The notes under the pieces: generated by a model | The model's database searches: none | Told to the model about the DNA's origin: nothing | The model's input: only the letters and a program-made list of their open reading frames with translations | Source of the DNA: Porodaedalea pini | Lineage: Eukaryota; Basidiomycota; Agaricomycetes; Hymenochaetales; Hymenochaetaceae | Direction of reading: 5' to 3' | DNA length: 64,000 nt | NCBI GenBank assembly: GCA_002794775.1 | Contig: NBAY01000024.1 | Coordinates: forward strand, 124,001 to 188,000 | Program-made: the position numbers and the translations under genes | Part shown: one piece after another, positions 34,323 to 44,162 of the stretch | Position numbering within the stretch: the stretch's first letter is position 1 | Layout: every line of letters starts with the position of its first letter

Positions 34323-37300
34323 TTACCCCCCCCTCAAGGTTGGGCGTCCCGACCAACCAAGATCGCGGTCGTCTGGCTCGGTGTCGACGAAGAGCGGACG
34401 GAGTCGTGAGCGAGGGATATCGAGTTTGCGGGGAGCACCGGGGTGTTTGAGGTAGAATTCAGCAATTGCCTCCTTTGCGTTCTCGCCGAAGTCCGTCTCC
34501 GGTTGCCAGGTCGGTTCGTTGTACCCGACCCACTTGACGAGGTACTGTAGTTTACCTCGGTGCAGACGTGAGTCAATGACCTCTTCAACCTCGTATTCCT
34601 CTTCGTTGTCGACGATTTCCGGTGGTGGCGGTGGCGGTAGCTTCTGGCTCTCAAACGACGGTTCAACGGCGGGTTTCAACAGGGCTTCGTTGAAGACAGG
34701 GTGGACCTTTTTCCATCGCTTCGGGAGTTTGAGCTTGTACGCGCTCGCTCCTACCTTGTCGACGACGTCAAAGGGGCCGTACCATTTGTCTGCAAGTTTC
34801 TTTGTCGGCGAGTCCGTATTGATGTTTTGCCCGTCAAGGAAGACCTTGTCGCCAGCCTTGTATTCCACCGATGCTCCTGCCGTCCGGTCATGGTAGCGTT
34901 TCATGTCTTCTGCTGCCTTGACCAGATTGTCCCTTGCCGCGCGATGGGTCTCCTTGATGTGCTTCGCGAATTCTTCTGCCGACATGTTGGTAGAGGAAGT
35001 TCGTACGGCGTCGAAGCTCCTAGGGTGACGTCCAGTGTTTGCGTAGAAGGGTGACATCTTTGTCGCCGAGTGTTCTCGGTTGTTGTAGGCGAACTCTGCG
35101 AGAGGGAGCCAGTCTTTCCAGTCTGACTGCCGATGGTCAACGAAGAGCCGGAGGTACTGTTCGAGCTCTTGGTTGACGCGTTCCGTCTGACCGTCCGTTT
35201 GCGGGTGATACGCTGTTGACGGGTTGCCTTCGATGTGTAGGAGTTTGTACAGCTCCCTCATCATTGATGCGTCAAACTGCGTGCCTCGGTCATGGATGAT
35301 CTTTTTTGGCAAGCCATGGAGACGGAAGACGTGGTCGCGGTACAGTTGAGCCATGCCTTCCGCTGACAATTTTGTCGTCGTCGGGATCGCGTGCATCTGT
35401 TTCGAGAACCTATCGACGAAAACGCAGATTGCGTTGTGCCCCTTGGAGTCCGGGAGTTCTCCGATGAGGTCGACCGTGACAATTTCCCAGGGACCTTCAG
35501 GGACCGCGTTTGGATGAAGTGGCCTCGACCTTGATGCCCTCAGAGCCTTCGTTCGTTGGCAGCGGTCACATCCTCGGACGTATGCTCGGACATCGGAGAA
35601 CATCGACGCCCACCAGAAGTTTCGACGTACCAGTTCGACCGTCTTCGACGATCCCGGATGTCCTGCCAGGGTCGAGTCGTGGCACTCCCTCAACACCGCT
35701 TCCTTCATCGTCGACGGCACGTACACCTTGCCTTTCATTCGCCACAACCCGTCGACTTCTACCATATTCGTCGGCCTTTCCGACTCGTCTTGTGCCCTCT
35801 GCGCTTCACCCACTCGTTCCAACACTTCATCCCGCGACGTCCTCACTATTCCACGATTCAACCACTTTTCCTTGATGAAGACGATGCCGTCGTTGTCATC
35901 CTGGCCCTTGTCGTAACCTGCCTTGCGCGATAATAGGTCCGCCTTGCCCATCGTCTTCCCCGACTTGTGTTCGAGATGGAAGTCAAACTCTTCGAGTTCG
36001 GTTCGCCAGCGGGCTTGACGGTAGCTCAGCTTCTGCGCTGACCTGAAGTAGGTGAGGTTAGCGTGGTCGGACCAGATTTCGATCGTGTGGCGAGCGCCGA
36101 GGAGGTATTGTCGCCATTCCTTGAGCGCCGAAACGATCGCGAGCATCTCCTTGTCGTAGATCTCGTAGTTTCGTTCAGCGGGTAGGAGCGCTTCTGACCT
36201 ATAGGCAATCACCCTCCACTTCCCTTCCTGTTTTTGCAACAACACACCGCCGAGCGCAAAGTTTGACGAGTCTGCTTCTACGCGGAAAGGACCCTCGTCG
36301 TTGGCGATGGCTAGGACTGGAGGTGAGCAGAGACGTCGTCTCAGCTCCTCGAACGCTTCCTGCTGTTCGGTCTCCCATACCCAGTCCTTCTTGCCCGTTA
36401 ACGACGTCAGCGGATGGACCACCTTACTGTAGTCCTTGATGAACCGTCGTAGCCAGTTACCCATGCCGAGGAATTGTTGTAGCTGTTTCAGGTTTCGTGG
36501 GACCGGCCAGTTCGCAATCGCCTCCGTCTTTGCTGGGTCAGCCTTGATCTCGCCATTACCGATGATGTGGCCGAGGTATTTGACGACCTTGGCGTCAAAT
36601 TCGCACTTCTCCGGTTTCAGGTACAGGCCATTCTCTCGCAGGATCTGAAGGACGCGCCTCGTCGTGTCTATATGTTCCTCAATGGTCTCCGAGAGGATCA
36701 ATATGTCGTCGAGGTATACGATGATCAGGTTAGCGTAAATCAGTTCCTTGAAGATGTGATTGACAAAAGCCTGGAACGTTGCCGGGGCGTTGCAGAGACC
36801 AAAGAACATGACCGTCGGTTCGAAGAGGCCCATGTTTGTGCGAAACGCTGCTTTCCATTCGTCACCCTCGCGGATCCGGATATTGTAGTACCCCCAGCGA
36901 AGGTCAAGCTTAGTGATGTACTTCGCTTTCTTGACCTTGTCGACGAGTTCGTCAATGAGAGGGAGGGGATACTTGTTCTTGATCGTACCGTCATTGAGCT
37001 TACGGTAATCCTGGATCGGGCGTAGTGATTTGTCGGCCTTCTTAATGAAGAAGAAGGGCGACGCCATGGGCGATATCGACCGTCGAATGCGACCCGACTT
37101 CAAGTTTTCATCGAGGAAGTCCTTGAGTGACTGTTGCTCTGTTGGCGTGAGCGGGTAGATTTTACAGTCACTTGGTTTGAAGTCGGGCTTCAAGTCGATG
37201 ACGTGGTCCCACGGTCGGTGTTCCGGTAGCTTTTCGAAGCCTTTTTCGCTAAAGACGTCGGCGTAGTCGTTGAGGTATGCGGGCCAGGACTCCTTGTCCA

Positions 37301-37913
37301 TTCGCACCTCTCTCACCCTCCTCGTCTCCTCTGCTGCTCTCCACACCCTCCGCATACCTTCCTCGTCATCCTTCTCTACCACGCATTCACCTGGACAGCG
37401 CGTAAAGTCGAGTGTCCCCGTCTTCCAGTTGACCTCTGGATTGTGTCGTCGAAGCCAGTCGTACCCCAGGAAGATGTTAGAAGACGCCAATGAGGTTACA
37501 GCCAGGACGATCTGTTCCTTATGATGACCGATCGTGAGTTCAACGTCAACGTATTCCTCGATCAACCCAGCTTCGTTGTGCGTGCCGTCGGCATTGAGCA
37601 CCGCAAGGGGTCGGATATACCGCTTCGTCTCTAGTCCATACCGTTCGACGAACCTCACGTCGATGCATGATCCTGTACATCCCGAGTCCACGAGTGCGTG
37701 AGCGTCTACCTCCCTCACTTCACCTTTCACACTGTGTCCGACGTTCAGGAGAAGGTCCAGCTGGCGTCCGCCAGTTCCTCTCATGAACAACTGCTCGTAC
37801 CCTTCACTTCTTTTCACACCGGTGGGGACTTCATACTCCGGAAAACCATCGACGTCGTTCGCATCTACGTGTTGTACAGACGGTTGGTTATATTTTAACG
37901 AGTCCGGATTCAA
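34323..37913 (-). CDS. gypsy Pol polyprotein (protease, RT, RNase H, integrase, chromodomain)
   Basis: 1,196 residues. In order: aspartic protease DSGCTGSCID (about residues 90-100), reverse transcriptase with LDLRWGYYNIRI and YLDDILILS, RNase H starting VEADSSNFALGGVL, integrase zinc region with ECHDSTLAGHPGSSKTVELV and CDRCQRTKA, integrase core VTVDLIGELPDS, HDRGTQFDAS and YHPQTDGQTERVNQEL, then KWYGPFDVVDKVGASAYKL (GPY/F-like), and a C-terminal chromodomain YEVEEVIDSRLHRGKLQYLV followed by KWVGY. The chromodomain places it among chromoviruses, which can target chromatin marks. Its stop (TAA, 34323-34325) touches the LTR. The start lies 36 bases after the gag stop in another frame. Confidence 0.93.
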   Translation of the reverse strand: MNPDSLKYNQPSVQHVDANDVDGFPEYEVPTGVKRSEGYEQLFMRGTGGRQLDLLLNVGHSVKGEVREVDAHALVDSGCTGSCIDVRFVERYGLETKRYIRPLAVLNADGTHNEAGLIEEYVDVELTIGHHKEQIVLAVTSLASSNIFLGYDWLRRHNPEVNWKTGTLDFTRCPGECVVEKDDEEGMRRVWRAAEETRRVREVRMDKESWPAYLNDYADVFSEKGFEKLPEHRPWDHVIDLKPDFKPSDCKIYPLTPTEQQSLKDFLDENLKSGRIRRSISPMASPFFFIKKADKSLRPIQDYRKLNDGTIKNKYPLPLIDELVDKVKKAKYITKLDLRWGYYNIRIREGDEWKAAFRTNMGLFEPTVMFFGLCNAPATFQAFVNHIFKELIYANLIIVYLDDILILSETIEEHIDTTRRVLQILRENGLYLKPEKCEFDAKVVKYLGHIIGNGEIKADPAKTEAIANWPVPRNLKQLQQFLGMGNWLRRFIKDYSKVVHPLTSLTGKKDWVWETEQQEAFEELRRRLCSPPVLAIANDEGPFRVEADSSNFALGGVLLQKQEGKWRVIAYRSEALLPAERNYEIYDKEMLAIVSALKEWRQYLLGARHTIEIWSDHANLTYFRSAQKLSYRQARWRTELEEFDFHLEHKSGKTMGKADLLSRKAGYDKGQDDNDGIVFIKEKWLNRGIVRTSRDEVLERVGEAQRAQDESERPTNMVEVDGLWRMKGKVYVPSTMKEAVLRECHDSTLAGHPGSSKTVELVRRNFWWASMFSDVRAYVRGCDRCQRTKALRASRSRPLHPNAVPEGPWEIVTVDLIGELPDSKGHNAICVFVDRFSKQMHAIPTTTKLSAEGMAQLYRDHVFRLHGLPKKIIHDRGTQFDASMMRELYKLLHIEGNPSTAYHPQTDGQTERVNQELEQYLRLFVDHRQSDWKDWLPLAEFAYNNREHSATKMSPFYANTGRHPRSFDAVRTSSTNMSAEEFAKHIKETHRAARDNLVKAAEDMKRYHDRTAGASVEYKAGDKVFLDGQNINTDSPTKKLADKWYGPFDVVDKVGASAYKLKLPKRWKKVHPVFNEALLKPAVEPSFESQKLPPPPPPEIVDNEEEYEVEEVIDSRLHRGKLQYLVKWVGYNEPTWQPETDFGENAKEAIAEFYLKHPGAPRKLDIPRSRLRPLFVDTEPDDRDLGWSGRPTLRGG
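34326..34336 (-). other. polypurine tract of the gypsy element
   Basis: GAGGGGGGGG on the element strand directly before the pol stop and the 3' LTR; plus-strand DNA primer in LTR retrotransposons. It lies inside the last codons of pol. Confidence 0.75.
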
Positions 37914-37948
37914 AGTCCCTTGTTCTTCCCGGTCAGTCGCCCCGATGG

Positions 37949-39028
37949 CTACGCCTGACCACTCGCAAAACCCTGCGAGTCAACGACCTCTTCGTCATTC
38001 TCTCCTTCCTCCACATAGTCCTCCACCGTCGACCTCCGAGTGTCTACGACTTCCTCGAAGGCTGACTCCTTCATCGCTCCGAGCTCGTCTGCGAGGATGC
38101 GGCGTTCGCCAGGGGCCATCAGTTCCAGCATACGCTGGATAATCGGTTTCCCCTGCGGGCACCTGTCCTTGAAGTGGCCTTCTTGACCACAGATCCAGCA
38201 AGCTCTTCTGCGACGTGCCTCGTTCATAGAGACGTCCATCGGTTGTCCGATACCTCCGAACGTGACGCCGGTCGCGTCGCGTTTGTCGACGTGCGGGGTT
38301 GCAACTTGGCGCCGAGCGGGGGGTGCCGGTTGTTGTTGGCGAGGTTGCGGTATGAACGGGCGGCCTCGTTGAATTGCGCGGATCTGCTGTTCTCCGCGAT
38401 CGATCTCGATAGCTTTGTTCTTCCACGCCTCATACGTCGTCGGTACGGGCGTCGACCTCAGCACGCCGCGGACTACCTCGATGTTCATTGCTCGCTTGAG
38501 GCGGTCGCAGATAACGCTGTCGTCTTTCAGTTCCGCCTGCTTGATGATGACGTCAAGTTGTTGAAAGAACTTATCCGCGGTGAGGTCCTTCTGAACCTTC
38601 TCCCGGAAATCCTTCAGCGCAGCTTCCTTTCGGTTCGGATCATCGAACGAGGCGTCGAGTCGTTCCTGGAATCTTTCCCAGCTGTCCGTGAAGGTAACGA
38701 TTCCCGCCGTTGTCGACTCTTCGACGTAGTTCTGCGCCCACGTTGCCGCATTACCACCCTTCAGGTAGGAGAGAGCTACGTAGATCTTACTCTCCGACGT
38801 AGGGTATCGGTTTGGGTTCGCGGACACGAAAAGAAGGACTTCGCGTCTGAAGTCAAGGTAATCGTCGCCACCAGTGAATTCACGTGGTCGGGCGACGTCT
38901 ATGTTGGGGGTCGGGGGGTTAGCGGCCGCGACCGGTGCTGGGGCGTTGTTCGCCTGATGGGCGAAGGCATTCGCAACGATGGCCGCGATCTGCGCCATTT
39001 GCTGTTGGCTGAAACCTTCTGCTGACAT
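37949..39028 (-). CDS. gypsy Gag protein
   Basis: 359 residues starting MSAEGFSQQQMAQIAAIVAN. A capsid-like middle part contains FTGGDDYLDFRREVLLFV and LSYLKGGNAATWAQNYVEE, as in retrotransposon Gag proteins. A CCHC zinc knuckle, CWICGQEGHFKDRCPQ, lies near residue 280 and should bind RNA. The C-terminus is acidic and ends at 37949. Pol begins 36 bases downstream in a different frame, so Pol must be made by frameshift, reinitiation or another route. ORF intact. Confidence 0.9.
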   Translation of the reverse strand: MSAEGFSQQQMAQIAAIVANAFAHQANNAPAPVAAANPPTPNIDVARPREFTGGDDYLDFRREVLLFVSANPNRYPTSESKIYVALSYLKGGNAATWAQNYVEESTTAGIVTFTDSWERFQERLDASFDDPNRKEAALKDFREKVQKDLTADKFFQQLDVIIKQAELKDDSVICDRLKRAMNIEVVRGVLRSTPVPTTYEAWKNKAIEIDRGEQQIRAIQRGRPFIPQPRQQQPAPPARRQVATPHVDKRDATGVTFGGIGQPMDVSMNEARRRRACWICGQEGHFKDRCPQGKPIIQRMLELMAPGERRILADELGAMKESAFEEVVDTRRSTVEDYVEEGENDEEVVDSQGFASGQA

Positions 39029-39732
39029 CGCGGGTTCGGGTGTTGAAGGTTCTGGGGGAGTCGGCGGTGAGGGATCCCTGTTGGTCTCGCGGTAAGGACC
39101 CGGAGTCGGTGGTAGGTTAACTGTAGATGTTGACGGTGCGGGTGACGATGGGGTAGCTGGAGGCCACCTTGCTCTCCTTCCTCGTTCGTCTGACGAATAC
39201 CAGCCTTGCCGGATTTCACTCCACCAGATGTCGTGAGTGACGCCGCTGTTATTGGTCGCGACGTAGCCTGGTCGATCTGGATCCCAACGGGCTGAGGCAG
39301 GAAGGGCCCGTCGCTGTTCGTCGGTGAGATCTATCTTGACGTTGGCGGTGGGACAGGGATCGGTTGCGTGTTCGATCCGGGGTTACGCCAACGTTGAGCG
39401 GGTTCGTCAGCGAAGTTGATGACGAGGCGGTAGGATCCGAGTGAAATTACAAACGAGATTGTCGTCGAAGTTTGGACTCGTCTGGTTACCCACATCCACG
39501 TTAGGTGCGTGCTCCACCAGAGGCTAATTCGTAGAGCCAGGGTCGGGAGATGTCGGTTGATATGTTTACGTAATACACGAACGTCCGAAAACGTCCGGGC
39601 AGGGTTGAGGGTTGTCGTTCAGGGGGTTTACACGTCAAATCCGTCGAGGGGAGCGCTCCTCTAGACTGAGTGAAGGCGAGTCGACAGCGACGACGTACGC
39701 TGGGGATGAGCCTGGGTGGGGTTCTGCTTTTA
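39029..39732 (-). other. gypsy leader between 5' LTR and gag
   Basis: About 700 bases without a clear gene. Should hold the primer-binding site directly after the LTR at 39732; I could not match it to a tRNA. Self-priming, as in Tf1-like elements, is possible. Confidence 0.6.
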
Positions 39733-40139
39733 TGTTAGGCGGAAGTCCGGGAGACGACTCGGACTGGGCAGGCCTCGGCTGACTGTCGTCTGGGACGTGC
39801 TATACTCGAGCGTAGACTCGGGACACGCTTACTCAGGCTAGGTCGACGCGGAGGTAAGAGGATTAATACAAGACTAGACTAATACAAGGGGGACGAGTCT
39901 CACCTAGGTCGACGCGGAGGTAAGAGGAAAAGCAGAACAAGGAGTTCATGCGATTCCTGAGACCTTATATAGCGACGACCGTGAGACTATATTACCTAAC
40001 ATTACATAGCGAGTGGGAATGGAACGAATGAAGGTCGTGTAGAGGGAGTGTGGGAAGTGATTGGAAAAATGATTAAGGATAATGAAAAGGAGCAATTAAC
40101 AGAAACGAAAAAGGAAAAGGGGAAGTTCGAGTCCTGACA
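39733..40139 (-). repeat. 5' LTR of the gypsy element
   Basis: 407 bp, the same length and sequence as the LTR at 33916-34322 where I compared them. Should carry the element promoter. Confidence 0.92.
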
Positions 40140-41413
40140 AGCGGATGCTGGTCGCGATAACCACTGGGCAGCGCGGGAAAAAACATGGAGCAGAAGAGAT
40201 CAGACTTCTCGCTTTCGTTGAGGGTATAACGCCCAGACGGGAGTTTGAGAGCGCCGATGGGGTGTTGTCGGCGAGCGGTGCCTAAATGTTTTCGCCTCCA
40301 AATCGATGAGTGGTCAGAGCGATGGAGGAGGTCGCCAAAGAAAGTAGTTTTAGCTTGGGCGAGGGTTTGTTGGAGTTGGGCACGGCTATTCGGTGATGGG
40401 TTGTTGTGATGTGCTTGGTAATCGCGACTGCATTGCTCGGTCCACCAAGAGTGGGGCCCGAAGTATGTTCGGGGTTTGCGTTTTTGCAAGAAGCGAGAGG
40501 TGAAGGAAGAAAAAGAGGTATAAAATGAATGTAATTTGGCGTCAAGGTGCGCCGGAAGGTGGATGTCAGAAGCGTCGAAGGTGAAAAGTCGCGAATCATG
40601 AAATTCAGAAATTAGAGAAGGAATGTCCCGTTTGCGAACGAGGCAAAGAGGTGGGGTATCTGGGGGGGGAATGAATGATGTAGGTATGGTGAAAGTAAGA
40701 GGGAGATGGTCCGAATGAAATTCAAATGAAGGGTTGCCAATAAGGAGAGATTGGTTAATAAAGGGAAAAATGTCCGACGAGCTAATAACAAGGTCCAGGG
40801 TTGAAGATCCCTGAGGGTGAAGAAAGGTAGGAATAGTCGGGGGGTTAGCAACTGTTAAGGAGGAGGTATCGAGCCATTGTAGAAAAGGTTCGGCAGAAAT
40901 AAAATAGTGAGAAAGGTGGGAGTCAGACCAAAGGGCAGAGTGACGGTTGAAGTCGCCCACGAAGATATGGGTGTCGGAGGGAGAAGGGGTAGGAAAGGGG
41001 TTTTTGAAAGGGTGAGTACTGGGAGAACTATAAATGTTCCAAATGTAAAGAGGGGGAAGCGACGAGCCACGATCAATGCTGATGGTGACTTGGCAGATGG
41101 GACGTGAAAGATGCGGATGGGAGCTGAATAGATGAGATATGCGCGGGTGAATGAAAGTCATGCAGCTAGGGCGAATAGAAGTGGATTGAGGGGGGAGAAC
41201 GCAAAGGAAAGGGTCTGAGTTTCGGGTGATAAAATGTTTCTCGCCCAATGGAGACATTTTGGACGGGATGATAGTAGAAATAGTAGGGATTTCCTGTAGG
41301 CAAAGAATGTCGGGGCAGAGATTGCCGCGTTGGAAAAGGGACTTGAAAAGAAGGTCAGTTGTAGGTTCGGAACGATGAACGTTAAGAGAGAGAATTGAAA
41401 TGGTTGTGGTCAT

Positions 41414-43656
41414 TTAAAAAGGGGGTCTGTAATTGCGACGTGCAGGACAGGCGGAAGACCTGGAGTTGTGATCGCCTTGGCAGTTGATACAATGCGCGAA
41501 GTGCTGGCATGCGAGGTTGTTGGAAGCGGTGCATGGGGCGCATCTGGCGACATGCACCGCAGTATGATGGGGTTCCGAGCAGATAGCGCAACGGGCTACT
41601 GAGCGGCATTTGGTGGACGAATGTCCCAGGCGATGACAATTATCGCACTGGGAAATGGTTGGGCGTGCCCGCATTTCCTCAAGGCGTCGGATGACACCGA
41701 AGATCGGGATGCTGCGGTTATTATGGAGGAAAAAGTGGTCAAAGGCTAAACGGTTAGTGTCCTTGAGAATAATCGAGACGTTGCAATAATCAAGGGTGTT
41801 GAGGCGCTTGATAGACGCCATAAACCGAGGGGGGTAAAGGAATTCCTGGCCCTCGAATTGGGGGAGGGAAGAAAGTTCATCCGCTAAGTCGCGTTCGGAA
41901 TAAAGAACGTTAGTGTGTTTGTCAAATACTGGCACGGCCAGTAGGACGAGTTTGAACTGTGGAGAAGGAGTGAATACTTTAGCACCGTTAATATTAATGA
42001 TGCGGTTAAGGACTGTTGAGAGAGAAAGGAAAGTGGAATCGAAGTCCGGGCGGATGTTAGTAAAGGAGACGCAAAGGTTGCCGTTCGAGGTGTATTCGAC
42101 ATTGAGAATAACAAGATGTTTGAACTCCGTAGTGCCTTTGAGCCCGGCACGCACGGTATTCTTAATAGAGTTAGGGAGCGGCCAGATGGCCAAGTCATCA
42201 GGAAGAGAAAAGTAGACGCGTTTGACATTACGGACACGCGTATTGACCGAGCCGTTAGCTCGGTTCATTGGTTTGGTGACGACCTCCCCGTCAGGGTGGT
42301 CTGCAGAGATGGAAGTGACCTTGGTGGGCACTTGCTTGGGCTTTTTTTGAGCCGCCCTTGCGTAAGTCACGGTGGTATACCCATCCTTATCTGTGCCAAC
42401 GGACTGGACGGGTGGAGTGTAAATAGTCGTGGAGAGGCCGGGTCGAGGGGCATTGTGTTCGGAATGCATATAGCCATCAGGAGCGTGAATAGTGCCTTGC
42501 GTATCCATACGATAGCCGGACCCTGGAATACGGGTGTTGGCCATAGCCGCAGCGTAGTTAGTGCGACCGCCTTTGGGGCGGGAACACGTTGTTTTACAAC
42601 AGGGGAGGGGGAGGGAAGTGTGGGTCGTGAGTAAAGGTGGCGCCAAGTGGATCTGGTAGGATTTTCGGAGCTGTAGAAACATTAGACGAAAAAGAAACTT
42701 TGGGTTTAGTGGGGTTTTGTGCCTGTTTTTCCAATTTGTTAGTTTTTTCCGTAAGAGTGGAAACCATAGATACTAGAGAAGAAATAGATTGGGACATGGA
42801 TGTGAGTTCGTCAGAGATCTGCTCCTCGCAGATGTCCTGGGGGCTGCGATAAATATTGTCAAACACATTTTTACAATAAGGAGAGTGGATTTTGAAAGTG
42901 GTCTGGAACTGGTTGAGAGAAGAGTTAGCATAATTTTCACGAGCGGTCTCATCATCGAAAGTATTGGATTGGTTAACCCAGAAGCAGAGGGAAGACGCAA
43001 TACTGGCCATATAACGGCCCATCATGGCTGGATCATTATAGAAGGGCATCGTAGATGTCCAAGTTTCCTGATTAATAAGAGCACGGAGCTCGTGGACCGA
43101 TTTCGCGGCCAGCTCGCGTGACTTCCTGTTCACTTCCTCGGCGATGGCCGGGTCTTCGCCGGTGATGTCCGGATCCTCCACGTTGTTGTCGAGTTGGGGG
43201 GGGGTTGCTGTCAACGTATAAATCGTCGTCGGCATCCATTGCGTCCTTGTCGTCCGGGATATGACCGATTGTGGCGGGGTTGCCTGGGGCTTCGCGTCCG
43301 TGATGTTCCTCTTCGGACGGTGAGCGTTTGAGACTGGTTTGAGATGGTATGTCGGGAGTAGGCGGGAGGTCGCCCTGTTTCCGAAGGGCGGCGGCATGCT
43401 GGTCCGCTTCAATGTCGGGTGACCAATTGGCTCGGTTGGTCTTTGCCACTTCGCATACGGCTGGGTTGTGATTGTATGTTGAGTCGCGTCCGCACTGAGT
43501 GCAGAGTTTCGCCGCGCCAGAAACACACGAGCGACTGTGAAATGGGAGTTCGTATTTACACTCGTCGCATTTAGTCGGGTCCTTGATGTTGCCTAAGGAC
43601 CTGAGCGATTTGGTTCTATGAAGGACAGATGGCTTCGGATTGGGAGGCGGGGCCAT
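41414..43656 (-). pseudogene. LINE ORF1: zinc-knuckle RNA-binding protein, with two frame shifts
   Basis: Starts MAPPPNPKPSVLHRTKSLRS at 43656 with Cys pairs CDECKYE and CTQCGRD. The frame changes at a run of nine C (43196-43204) and continues as NNVEDPDITGEDPAIAEEVN through a helical central part (SISSLVSMVSTLTEKTNKLE, a short coiled coil). It changes again in a C-rich run at about 42598-42612 and continues to an RNA-recognition-like middle part. Then come CCHC knuckles CDNCHRLGHSSTKC, CAICSEPHHTAVHVARC and CINCQGDHNSRSSAC. It ends at 41414, immediately before the ORF2 ATG. Both shifts lie in homopolymers, so decay or sequencing error are equally possible. Confidence 0.8.
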
Positions 43657-44162
43657 CGTTAGAGACAGAGAGTTGCTGCAAGATACGACTTTCCCACGAT
43701 CTAGATGATGGTGGTAAGAGGTTAAGAGTGCTCTGTAACCATTCTCTACTCATCTCACTGATACGCTGCTCAGGATTCAAGGACTATATGCGCATCTATC
43801 AGATCCTCTGGTCTTGCAGCGCAACCTCCTGAGCGCAATGAGTTCTTTGGAGGTCAATTCTATTGTACCTTCTTGCCGAGTCTTCACAACCTCTTTATGC
43901 GGTCGTCGCTTGTTTCAATTCAGGCAAGGGCCAGCGCAAGTTCGTGGCCTGTAACTCTTTGTTCAACTCCCCATCAAGCATGGCTAAGCCACCTTCACGC
44001 CTCTATGTTGGCCACATCTTGGTATGTTTAAGAAGCTTCTGTAGTTCATTCCAGGCCATCACCATCACTTCACTCTCCTAACGTCTCACCGCAGCGCTAG
44101 GCTGTTTCGAAAACATCGCTCATTTCTCTGATCTCCTATCTTTAATCTCCTTGCTCATCGGC
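43657..44162. other. region between LINE 5' end and BTB gene
   Basis: Holds the LINE 5' UTR (extent unknown) and the promoter and 5' UTR of the BTB gene. No other gene seen. Confidence 0.4.

Larger units (their letters stand above)
33916..40139 (-). mobile_element. Ty3/gypsy LTR retrotransposon with chromodomain, full length
   Basis: 6.2 kb element in minus orientation with two 407-bp LTRs, gag and pol, and a 5-bp target duplication AGCGG (33911-33915 and 40140-40144). Both ORFs are open and the LTRs look the same base for base where compared, so the insertion should be recent and possibly still mobile. Confidence 0.93.
31363..41413 (-). pseudogene. LINE ORF2: AP endonuclease - reverse transcriptase - RNase H, interrupted
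   Basis: ATG at 41413 directly follows the ORF1 stop (TAAATG). Endonuclease motifs are LSLNVHR, CLQEIP, VGDFNRHS and FHSDHLPLTF. The frame enters the gypsy element at 40140 and resumes beyond 33916 with PPVEIEPVSVDEMLRAL. Reverse transcriptase motifs follow: FRPIALMDTMGKLFERI, ITIDIQGFFDNISH, GVPQGSPLSPL and FAYMDDHLLAA. A single in-frame TGA at 32797-32799 (after LPSLHFQS) precedes NKALSTLHQ. The RNase H domain shows LFTDGSVIE, EEQQALIAGI, VVTDS and WLPSHMGLPGNSRADHLA, ending at 31363. The TGA and the nested insertion make this copy dead; apart from them it looks well preserved. Confidence 0.85.
31232..43656 (-). mobile_element. non-LTR (LINE) retrotransposon with RNase H, split by a gypsy element
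   Basis: Minus-strand element with ORF1 (zinc-knuckle protein) and ORF2 (endonuclease, reverse transcriptase, RNase H). The complete gypsy element at 33916-40139 is nested in ORF2; removing it and one AGCGG repeat rejoins ORF2 in frame. Ends are approximate: I could not define a poly-A tail or target duplication. Confidence 0.85.

Noticed and set aside
34519..36648. Several plus-strand ORFs of 60-150 codons
   Set aside because: Antisense shadows of the gypsy pol ORF.
38174..39025. Plus-strand ORF of 283 codons
   Set aside because: Antisense of gag; Arg/Leu-rich shadow with no recognisable domain.
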